Made by a program: the position numbers and the translations under genes. Under the pieces are notes generated by a model. That model was not told where the DNA came from and did no database searches. It saw only the letters and a program-made list of their open reading frames with translations. 64,000 bases of DNA from Solen grandis. Taxonomy: Eukaryota > Mollusca > Bivalvia > Adapedonta > Solenidae. Where the stretch lies: positions 40,976,629 to 41,040,628 of the forward strand of contig CM037787.1 of NCBI GenBank assembly GCA_021229015.1. The letters run 5' to 3'. Positions 13,645 to 25,100 of this stretch are shown here, one piece after another. How positions within the stretch are numbered: position 1 is the stretch's first letter; each line of letters opens with the position of its first letter.

Positions 13645-13865
13645 GAAATATATATGTAAATATTTTACATTTGGATATATGCATTATAATTCTTCAAGTC
13701 CAACACATTTTGCATTAAGTCAGAACAGAGAGATTGTATTTTCTTTGGTCAAATAATCAATTAATACTGAAAGCACATGTTAATATGGTAAAAATATGAC
13801 GAGTAAAAATAGGGGTTGCAGAGTTCGTCCAATTTATTAAATACATATCTATACGTAAAACTTTT

Positions 13866-14060
13866 CAGTGGTTTTAGAATAATTAGGTGCTAGACTTGTC
13901 AGTGGAGAATAAATTTTTAACAAATCTTTCAAAAGTGTATTGTTGTGGATTAGATTATCCTTGTATTTAACCAAGGAGACTGAAAAAAAATTAGAAGACG
14001 ATAAATGATCATGTTTTGTGATACTTCTTTAATAGTTCAAACCATGTTATGACCAATTGA
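13866..14060 (-). pseudogene. third receptor copy, N-terminal fragment
   Basis: Read on the minus strand, this matches the signal-peptide and N-terminal part of the receptor gene, including AGTCTCCTTGGTTAAATACAAG in place of AGTGTTCATGGACAAGTGGAAG and a CACCTAATTATTCTAAAACC stretch equivalent to the ANHSETT segment. Homology stops near 13866; nothing of the Cys-loop or membrane segments is present. Frame is not maintained. Confidence 0.7.
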
Positions 14061-14400
14061 TTCAATTTTAAGTGAGGTTACGACTGTTTTCCATCGATTT
14101 ATTCAATGCAGTTCCAATACAAACCCCAAAACAGTTAATGGATAAGCCGTTTTAAGACAAACAAATATGTGTGTAATTTTTCATTATTTAATCACTTATT
14201 GACAGAAGAGAGACTTCAATCAAGTTTTTACAGACATTCACATGGCAACTTTTTAAGCTGTTAATCGCTGAGCAAAGAGAATAAATGAATAGTATTGATC
14301 TTCCGGTTATTACTGTCTCCATTGTTAAACCATTTGCTGAATGAACTTATACAGCGATTAGATATTCGAATTTTAACTTACCCGTGGAATGTTTGTTTTG
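13866..14400 (-). repeat. segmental duplication, copy B
   Basis: Partner of 11880-12440. It extends well upstream of the N-terminal receptor fragment, so the two minus-strand copies arose by DNA duplication after the split from the forward gene, whose upstream DNA does not match as far. Confidence 0.68.
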
Positions 14401-14810
14401 ATAATTACACTTCCCGATATGAAATATATGGGGTCTTTATTTTAGTCGTATCTGTCTGAGGTCCGTCTTCAGGCCAGATGCGCTATCGTTTACCAGTATG
14501 ACTGATTTTATAATAGCTTTTGTCCCTGTTATTTATCATATATTTTGTCAGTTTTTAGACTGCTGCGCAAGCATCCCCTTTTAAACCCACTCTCGGCGAT
14601 TGAAACCGCGGACGTCAAATTTTTTCATTCTGTATTTCTACCAGGAAAAATTTGAGGGTTAAAAAAGTTTATATTGAAAACCCTTTTGGGTTTAAAAGAG
14701 GAAAATCCTTTTTTTTTCCAACTTCGTTTTGCACTAGACAAAAAGTAATTATTTTTGTAAATTTTGCCAGTATTTATTTAGAATTAAGTAAGCATTTTTT
14801 CAAGTTAGGT

Positions 14811-14910
14811 NNNNNNNNNNNNNNNNNNNNNNNNNNNNNNNNNNNNNNNNNNNNNNNNNNNNNNNNNNNNNNNNNNNNNNNNNNNNNNNNNNNNNNNNNN
14901 NNNNNNNNNN
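14811..14910. other. assembly gap (100 N)
   Basis: Exactly 100 undetermined bases. The flanking 200-300 bases on both sides have unusual base composition and runs suggestive of poorly polished sequence. Confidence 1.
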
Positions 14911-15051
14911 GATCAACCAGGGAAGGTAAAAATGTTGGTTTTGGAAAAATAAAAGGCCACCCAGGAGAAGGGAAAAATATGTGGCAACCCAAATGAAACC
15001 AGGGGGCCCCAAACAACGAAGGGATTCTACCAGCCATGGGGTCAAGGCGAT
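14911..15051 (+). other. possible upstream exon remnant of the NKRF-like gene
   Basis: Just after the gap the sequence is purine-rich and GC-richer than its surroundings. One frame reads KPGGPKQRRDSTSHGVKAIVSR in two short pieces and is followed by AAG|GTGATT, which could be a splice donor. A second frame reads GEGKNMWQPK. The glycine, arginine and lysine content resembles the RGG exon at 15984-16187, but the phase does not fit a direct join and no acceptor is visible because of the gap. Confidence 0.3.
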
Positions 15052-15983
15052 AGTTTCAAGGTGATTAAAAATATGCGTATGGTTATTTTGGGACAAAAAA
15101 CAAAATGGGGGGTGGCGGAGGTATAACCAAAAAAACCCCAGGTGCAGTTTTTTATGAGGGACTACGCAATGTTTTATGGGAAAGGTGGTGTTAAGAGGGA
15201 TTTAAAATTTGTTTATGAAAATTGTCTCTACAAATTGATTTTCAGCTTTTTTAGGGTAGGGCATTTAGGACTGACTGTGAGACTGATCAATCTTCTTCTA
15301 TACCTCATGCACTAAGAATAGTTATGAGGTCAGCTCCTGGCTAGTGCTTGAATGATTTTTAGTTTCTCGTTGTGTACTGTCCTGCTGAGTTTTCCAAAAA
15401 TGTTCATTTTTATATTGTTATGTCGGGTGATGTAGCAGGGCAATTAATCACTCACTGTGACAGCTCTTTTTTGATACTAATGAAACTGGTATTAAAAAAT
15501 CATATTTATTCAGATCTTGATGCTGTTTTGCAAAACAAAAAAAAAACAAAAAAATAATTGTCAAGATAAAAGACAAACTTAATTTACTAGAGTTTAGTCA
15601 CAATATAATATTTTTCATTTCTTTGTGCATTAATGCAAGTCAGATTACTTAAACATACTTGTATATATATTTATGTCATTATGTTTTTACAGAAACAAGA
15701 CATGTGACATAACTTATTTTCTTTAGTATACTGAAGTGGGGGCTAAATATGAAATATACTCGTCTTGTACCATCTCATTGCGTCTCATTCTGTTGCATCT
15801 TGGTCTACTCTAATATAACATGAAGACAAGTTGGGACGTAGGGTAGTAATCAACTTCAGTGATAGTTCAAGTTTATCTAGATGAATTATAGCAATTTTTC
15901 TTTTGTACGGTAAATTGTTCAAACGATAGTTATATAATAAGTAAAACATTATGTAATGACACAAGTATTTTATTTTTATGTAG
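15052..15983. other. intronic or upstream sequence without recognisable exon
   Basis: Nothing coding is supported. At 15730-15880 lies a repeat beginning CTGAAGTGGGGGCT that recurs at 25446-25556 and in weaker form at 57570-57660. Confidence 0.5.
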
Positions 15984-16187
15984 GTCCACAGGGTCAGAAG
16001 GGTCGCGGAGGGCCAAGAGGTCGTGGCGGCAGGGGACCAATGAGGGGCATGGGGAATCAGCCCATGAACATGTCCCAGAGGGGCCGAGGAGGTCCGCCTG
16101 GGCCACCGAGAGGTGGGGGCCCCCAGAGGGGGGGACAGCCCCCATTCAGGGCCCAACAGAGGGGTCGTGGCAGGGGGGCACAGAAAG
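15984..16187 (+). CDS. NKRF-like gene, RGG exon
   Basis: Acceptor TTTTATGTAG, donor AAAG|GTATAT, phase 1 at both ends. Encodes a glycine-arginine-proline stretch with several RGG/RGR motifs (GRGGPRGRGGRGP, RGRGGPPGPPRGG), typical substrates of arginine methylation and RNA contact. Another frame is also open through the GC-rich exon, but only this one joins the next exon in phase. Confidence 0.75.
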
Positions 16188-19100
16188 GTATATTGCATGC
16201 TGTGTTATGTATCTTTATAATTTTTTCTGGACTTAGAAGAAAATTGACACTTAGCTTTTGCCTTACTTGACTTATTTTGATGCTTTGGCAAACAGGCCAG
16301 ACTCAGATCAGGAGCTGTCTAATTAGAGTCTTTTCTGTTTATACTTACATGTACAATGTGTTAGATTAGATTCTACACAGCACAGCAAAAAAAATAATAT
16401 ATTGTTTTGTATACCATTTAAAGTTCAGTAAGTTAATATTTATCAAGTTCATAACATAAATATATGTGTACATAAATATTCATGAAGTTAAAGGCAACAA
16501 CACAATCACAGTTATTCTTGTAAACAACATAGGTTTGATTTTAATGGAACATGGGTACCATCAAGAAAGGACAGTTCATTGTAGTATCCATGAAACATTT
16601 TTATTTAACAAAAGGACCCTGTGGTGGTGTTCATTTAACACGGACCTAAAGGTTGGGAGATCAATATCAGATAAGCATGAGGATTATTCTATGACATGTG
16701 GTGTAAGTACTGGTCCAATCCATGAGCTGTTAAGAGCTTCAATGGTGTAGAATGTAGTTCTTGATCTCTATGTACTGATTTTCTGATGACTTAATTTTCA
16801 GGGCTTCCTCCAAACCAGTTTGGTAAAGGTCCAGCCACCATGTCAGATAGCACTCCCGAGGCCAAACCAGTCACTATATCTGCTGCCATGGCAACTGTAG
16901 CCACGGAGATCCAGGCAGTCAGCAAGACTCCGGAGACACAGGATGTGTCCAAGGAGGAAAACAGTGCATCTGTCCCACCCGTACACTCCTTGGCCAAGAC
17001 GACGCTTACTGACCCTGACATTGAGAACATGTCCATCGCAGAAAAGGTAGGATTTACTGTCAGACCTGTATTAGAGGTCACCTTTGAATACCGGCTAGCA
17101 GTGGCCAATGGCTGGATTCCCAGCACCAGATTTACAGATAATGAATGTATCCTCTAAATAACAGCCAGCCTGTGAACAAAGCCCAGTGACTGGATACCCT
17201 TCTCCAAATTTATAGACAATTTTAACCCCTGATGACAGCCACCTTTGTGGCTTGCTTTTTTCCCTTGAGTATTTCTATTTGTTCACAGGTTTTGCTGCAT
17301 GTCAGAATGATGCAAACTTTCCAAATCTCATGATTTGGATGTTTTGGTGGAAATGATTCCAAGTAAATTACAAATGTACCATACTGAATCAGAACTTGAT
17401 CAGAAACCACTGACTACATTCCAGCATGACTAGGAGATGACTCCTGTTGTCACTTTTGGGGGTTAGTAGGTCAAATGACAAGATGACCGTGACCTTGGTG
17501 AAAATTTGCTCTTATTGATAATCTTATTATAACTACAGATTTTTTTAGCTCACTTCCCGCAAACATAATAGGGATTTTAGCCATGATTAGTAGACTCAGG
17601 GTCACCCTAGCATTTTGGGGTCACTTAATCAAAAGTCAACCCAGATAAGCTCAAAACAGTTGTTAACCTATTGATTTTGGTTTTGGATCCTATTTCAACT
17701 TGTATCTGCAGTAATGTGTAACTCTGATTACCTTGCTTTCGACTGAACAAGAGGGTACATTTGTGTCCTTGTTTTATATATATTTTCGGTTTATGTAATA
17801 TGCTATGGACATTGTAGGAATATTTTCCTGTAAACCAACTGCATGTTTTTGTTTCTGTTACAGCTCCATTAATCTGTCTGTTCCTACAGAATACACTTCC
17901 ATTAAATTAATGGCATAAACCATTATGAATGGCTTGAACGAGGGCAAGTGGGACTCAAGGTGGAACCAGCTCTATATCTGTAAACTTATCACCAGTATAT
18001 GTTATTGATTATTGTAGCATAGATATATTATAGTGCTCAAACACATAGTTGCAAAAATTGTTTAAAGTATTAATATATTTCTAACTAACCTTAACCTCAT
18101 GAATATTCATGACAAGTTTATGACATGATGATATTAATTGATGGCTCGAGTCCACCAACAATACTTAACACTACTAACTAGATAGATACACATTCAACCA
18201 TTACTATTTATGAAATATTCAGTACATGAACTAAATTGAATGATTTTTTACGTTAATGACCTGCAATAATTGATAAGAAATTAATATTGCGTATATTAGT
18301 AGAGAAACCAATGTGAATTGCCCTTGATATTAAGTTTGCTTAGCACTAAGAACTTGGTGGAATTCAACCCTGACACTATTAAATGAAATAATGGATTTTC
18401 CTTTGCCATGCAGACTGTGTAGCATCTGAGCTAGAATATTGTATAAGCTAACAGAGGAGACCCTGTTCTGGGTCTGCTCGGTTTACAAAGGTGTCAAAAC
18501 ATGTCTATATTCAGTAAAGGGTTAATGAAACTTCAAAAAGAACCCCCATCCACAACACACACATAAAATTTGATCTTTAAAGTGTAATTTTCAAATGTCA
18601 TATTTGTTTTAAAAAAAAAGGAGATATATAGAAAAATAGAACAAAGTGAATGTATTTGTCAACTACTGTACATTTTTTCAGTCAGCAATTATACATTAGC
18701 ATCACAATGTTTGAATATATTCTTAGCAGTTAGGGATATATGACAAATGCATTGGTCATGGTAAATATCACAAGAAAATTGTAGGACACCTTTATAAAAG
18801 TTGAAAATATACTGCCTTTTGGTGGCGTAAAAAAGAGGTTAAAAAAATTGTGATAAAACCTTGTTATGTAACTTTCAGGCAAACTACGAAGCTGAGGAAC
18901 TGACTCGTATTGCTCACAAGCCGATGTACACTGGGGTGTTGAGGCTGGATGATGTCTTCCTGGCACGTGCTGTGTGCACGGGGAAAAAAGAGCTAAAACA
19001 GAAGGTGTTTCAGAAGGCCCTGGACATCATGCTGAGCAAGACGGTGGCCGAGATCTTCAACCTGAAGGACCCTGGGGTGGAGGTAGTCAGGTGTGTGATA

Positions 19101-22100
19101 CCCAGCACTCATATACTACAAACTGACCTGGGCCTCTTAATTAGTTCTTGTCTAGTAGCTTTATTGGATGAAACTAAGATTGAAATCAAATGGTATACAG
19201 TACAACAATCTACTACCTGACCATTATTGTAATTTGTATGAGCTCTTTCATATTTTGATTGAAGAGGGAATTTTGCTTGGAAATGGGAGGAAAAACATTT
19301 TTTTTTTGGCTGGGAAAATGGTGCCGAATATCGGCACTAAAAATGAGATTGAGGTCCCTCTTAAGTATTAAAATGGAACTGCATTGTATATGTATGCAGA
19401 CATTTGTGAGTAGCTTTTTCAAATATTTCTAGGGCTGAACTTCTCAACCAGATGGGGGAGGAATCAGAAATGGGTGAGAAGGCTGAATTCCAGCCTGGTG
19501 TCAAGACAGAGGCTTCAGACTTGATTGGTCTAGACTTGCAGCAGTCGCTGACCAAACTAAAGGATACAGTCATTGTAAGTATTCATACCTCGGTCCATTA
19601 AATAACTGTGTCTGAACAGCTTCACTTTATTTAAATATTAATTTCTTTGGTTGTTGTTTTACAAATGGGGTCTATATTGAAACAGTGAGCTTCATCCTGC
19701 AATTAAATGGGTAGTCATAAGTTAATAATTCAGGGCAGGTTGACTTGTTTGGATAAAAATGTGACTGGGTTTAGTATTCTGTAACCTGTCTATGGCAAAG
19801 TATTGTGATAATGTGAGTAGGTATGGTATCATTCCACTTTTCTATGGCATAGTATCGCCTTGAAACAGTATTATATCTATCTCATGTACAGTCTCAAAAT
19901 GATAACAAAACTGTTGGTGGGCCATTAACCCTTTCCCTCATAGAGGACACCATGAAAGACCTATGCGAACAACATAAAACCAGTATCAGCCTGCGAGTAA
20001 CTCGCAGACTGATCAGGTTTTATGCTGTTTGCTGCTCTCAATGGTCTGAAATGAGGATTTTGTAATTAAATTTGGTAGGTTACTGGTTTTCTGCAGATCA
20101 GGCTTTTATGTGGTACCTATTGAGTTTCGTCAAAATGAGTCTATAGAGAAAGGGTTAAACCAAGCAAACAAACAAGGAACTCAGCCTGACTTTCCTACCT
20201 TTTGCAGCAGATGAAATCGATGCCGGACAACCCAGTCTCCATAGTGGAGCAGGCTATCACCCAGTCTCACTGTCTCATCAAACATCAGTTTAATGTGGAC
20301 GCTCACAAGATGAACAACGGTCGTTTCTTCTACCAGGGCAACTTTGTCCTCGGGGGCATAGTGCTCGGTCGGGGCCATGGTCTCAAGAAGAAGGTCTGTA
20401 AAAACGGCACATACCAGACGGTGCTTGGTAACCTTAAGATGAAAACGGTGGACCAGCTGATGGTGTCGGTGCCAGAGGAAGACCTGCCCAAGGTTAGCGG
20501 ATTGTTGCCATTAATGTTCTTGTGTTTGTGGTGTCAACTGAACATCTGTACCAAGGCAGAGCTTCTTTTTTTTTTTTTGGAAATATATCTCGGACAGATT
20601 TGAATTTTTATTTCTTCTTGTCGATCGCTGGAAATTTTATATGAAAAGACATTAGAAATTGAGGAAAAAAGGAAATGAAAGTAATGGATATTTTGATAAT
20701 TAAGTTTATCAATAATTGCTATCTATGAAGTGCGTCTGTGGGAAAAGTATCAAACATTGTAACTTTTCAGCTCACCTGAGCACAACATGCTCAAGGTGAG
20801 CTTTTGTGATTAGCCTTTGTCCGGCATCAGTCGTGCGATGCGTCGTCAACAATTTGGCTTGTTAACACTCTAGAGGTCATATTTTTTGGCCAATCTTCAT
20901 GAAACTTGGTCAGAATGTTTGTCTCCATAAAATCTTGGACAAGTTCGAAAGGTCTTATAAAAACTTTGTTAACACTCTAGAGGCCACATTTTGAACCCAA
21001 TCTTCATGAAACTTGGTCAGAATGTTTCTCTCCATAAAATCTTGGACAAGTTCGAATTTGGGTCATGTGGGACTAAAAGTAGGTCATGAGATCAAATCTT
21101 AAAAAAACCTTGTTAACACTCTAGAGGCCACATTTTTGGCCATATCTTCATGAAACTTGGTCGGAATGTCTGTTTCCATAAATTCTTGGACAAGTTTGAA
21201 AGTGGGTCATGTGGGGTCAAAAGTAGGTCAATATGAAAATTCAACATATGTTGCTCATTTATAATCAGGTGAGTGATTCAGGGCCATCATGGCCCTCTTG
21301 TTTACCAAATTTAGTCACTTTTTCTTCTGTATTCAAACCTTTTTCTGAATTCACCTGTATAAAAATTGTTTGATCATGTTTAATTAAATTTTAACTTTTT
21401 GGACTCCAGTCCGTTCATTTACAGCAAGAGAAGAAGCTTCCCAGGGTTACAGTGGCAGCCAGTAGCCTGCCCCTGGAGGAACGGTTGGATAACTTTGTCA
21501 AGGTCCTTGGAACCATGCCGTTCAAGGACTCCCTGATCAACCCGGTGGATGTGACGGCCATGCAGAATGGACTCACGCCCATGTTGGTGTACAGGTCGGT
21601 CCCAGACGACACTAACAAGTTCCTGCTGCAATGTGAAATGTACATGGACAAATTACACATTGCCACAAGTAAGTAGACCACAACCATTGAAATACGTTGA
21701 TTTCATCAGTTCCTCTCTACAGTTCCTGGGTTGGATCAGCACTTAGTGCCCGAGAAAGAGGTCATGAAAATTTCCTACAGCAGGAATGAAATAAACATGA
21801 TCTTTATAGTCTGTAATGATAAATGAATTTATAAAATGTGTCATAATTTCCCATGATTTATAGAAAAAGAGACATATTTGAAATATTTGGGTGTCATTTA
21901 GACAATTTAATGGTAAAAAATTTACTGTAAAATGCAGCAAATTAATTTTGTAAAATTTTGAAATATCATGTCTTTATAGCATAAGCTTTTTTCTCACTGT
22001 AATGTCATGTGACCATCTTGCAGGTGAGGGTGTCAGAAAGCGTGAATGCATGCTGCAGGTATACAGCCAGGCCTGGGACATACTGACCACGATCAGCGTG

Positions 22101-25100
22101 GAGAAACTGGTCGCAGACCACCGCAGCTTTACTGACCAGGACATGCTTGACCCTCACATACTGGCTGTAATCATCAAAGGAACAGGTACAATACACTGGG
22201 GAACTCTGGCTGGATTGATGGACTGATCATTGTCCAATGTCTGTCAGTCATCCATCCGTCTTCAGCAATTTCTTGTGTTACAAATTCCTCTAGTATCTCC
22301 ATGCTTGGTGCTCAGCATATTTACCAGGCAGTTCCTGGTGTCAGGATAATGTGACTGGGTGTGGTATCATGTTACATTTCTATGGCATGATACTGCAATG
22401 TGGTAGCATGATATCTGTCTCAGGTACATAGTCTCCAAATGACTGAAATACTGTCAGTGGGACGTAAAACCCAATAAACAAAATATTACATATCCTCATT
22501 AACTGCTATGTAAGTTTTGATATTAATTTACTGAGATCCTTTTTTGTGTTGCCCTCTTCCATTATTATTCAAAGATTTTAATAAATGCAGAAAACTATTT
22601 CCATGGCATAGAAAGAAAAATCTAGTGAAAGTGTTAAAAAATATTTTCCAAAACTACTGAACAGATTTAAATTTTCTTTTGGCACTGATATTCCTTGGCT
22701 ATCTTTCTACCAAGAGTGTTAATTTACCATTTGTTAATTTTCAGGTTTTGATTTTAATTATCTTTAATTATTAATTTTATCAATTCTAGATCTGTAATTG
22801 AGGAAATAACCATATTTGTTTTCCTAAGTTAAAAAACCTGTATTACATATTGCAGTCAATTATGAAGAAACTCATTTTTTGCCTTTTCTGTACTGATTCT
22901 GTACAAAACACTTCTTCAGCAATTTGAAAGAATGTTTCCTTTATTCTAAAGACTGGAAAGAATTGGCAGTGGACATTGTCATTGTGAGGCTTAACCCTTT
23001 CCCTCATATAGACTCATTTTGACGCACTCAGTAGGTACCACTTAAAGCCTGATCAGCAGAAAACCACAGTTAAACCTTACCACATTTAATTATAAAGTCC
23101 TCATTTCCAGACCACTGAGGAGCAGCGAACAGCATAAAACCTGATCAGCCTGATCTGGTTTTATGTTGTTCGCATAGGTCTTTTCATGGTTTCCTCTATG
23201 AGTGAAAGGCTTAATGTTGTTTCAGGAAGGTCAGTGGAGTCTAACAGCTCTGGCTTGCGGAGACTGGGTTATGACTTCAGCAAGGTGGCGGAGAAAAAAC
23301 AGGAGGAACTGATCATCATCGAACATAGGGATTGGTACAAGGATCGGGTGCGCAACGCCTTCAACATCATGCAGTTCAGCTGCACACAGAATGGCATGAT
23401 CCTGCAGTGGGAGACAGAGTCCGTCAGTAACAACGTCTTCCTGTAAGTTTAGCAGTTGTCCCGAGACAGAGCTCCAGATAGTTTTTTGGCAAGAGGAGTA
23501 ATTTCACATGAAAATTTTGAGTGATGAATAATGCCGAAAGTACCATTAGTATTTTAAAAAATAGAATAGGTTTTTGCAGGAAACTTTCGAAAATTTTTTT
23601 TTTTTTTTTTTTTTTTTGTAATTTAGAAAAGAAGATATGCATGATATCATGAAAGGATGAGTAAACTGCAAAATGTATGCATATATGTTACTCATGGACT
23701 TAGAAACACGTGTGTATATGGTTATTTTCCATTCGTAATTCATGCTGATATGAACGTTATTTGGAGCTCTGCTAGGTTATGGACTTTTCTTTTTGATGTT
23801 TACATATTATCCCTTTACCTCATGAATATTCATTCACAAGTTTATGACTTAATAAATATTGATTAACTTGAACTTTGATGGGTAATTGAAACAGTGTGTT
23901 TTTCTTTGTTGTATAGACTGTGTAGAATCGAGCTTCCAAGTGTTTTTAGATGTATTAATGTAGACCTACAAGCTAATCCAATAAATATACTGGGGAAAAT
24001 GTTAGTCAATGATAAAACTGTTTTACACAAAAGAACATGGTCTGGCTTGTGATACTGTCAGCAGTTTACTTCACCTGAATGGGAAAGAGGGGGCTTACAG
24101 TATTTACTACAAAAAACTGGAAAGGTGTGTAGATACAACTAATTAAAAGAGCAGTTTTATATGATTTTATTTACCTACTTCTACTTTTTGTGTCACATGC
24201 TGTAAGCAGAGGCGACAAATAGGGATCACTTTTCTGTCATCTGTCTGTCTGTCAGTCGTCCATCTGTCTGTCTATCTGTCTGTCACATTTTTTAAGTCAC
24301 TCTTCAGCAGGTGACACATGTATTCCAGAGAACACTCCTGTGTAAATCATCTTGGAATATGGAGGCATATTTCCTTCCTCAGTCCAGGGGCCTCCAAGTT
24401 TTTATAGTCAATGCCCTATATTTCTCAGCTCCTCACTGCTGTGGGTTTGAGTCCCAGTCTGGTCACTAAGGTTTTCAAGTAAGGAAGCCTTTCAGCTGGC
24501 TGACATTAGGTTGGTGGTTCTGCCTAGGTGTCTTTGTGCACTCCCCCCACCTGTAATTGGCCAGATGTCCCTCTGACTTTATCACGCTATCCACAATCAA
24601 AATATTACTGGTGCGCTTGTCAGTATAATAGGGAGGATGTTAAACAATCAACTGAAATATATATATGAATAATATATATTCAATTGTACTTCAATGACAT
24701 GCAATCTGCTGTGCATCCATTGAACGACTGACCAGCAGATGCACTCGTTGGTCATCATAAATCAAGCGTGACATAAGCATGCAGTGTTGAATATAATTAT
24801 AGGATGAGTTGGTTGGTTTAAAAAATTAAAAAAAATAATTTGGAAAATGATAAAAACGTATCACAAGAAAAGTATATTTATTTCATTGTTTATTTGCAAT
24901 CTGAACCGTTAAAACGGTAAAATTAGGCATTTCATCTTTAATAAAATGACCCTGTAACAATAATATCTTTCTCTGTTAATGACATTTCAGCAAGAATAGC
25001 TGTAAAGATAATATATTAAGGGCGTTATATCAGTGGTAATGTACACAGCTGGGGATCTGAAGGGTGTGGGTTCAAGTCCTGTTGCAGTGATTTTTTTTTC

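Noticed and set aside
15372..15557. Short exon candidate upstream of the RGG exon
   Set aside because: No acceptor/donor pair in phase and no composition like the rest of the gene.
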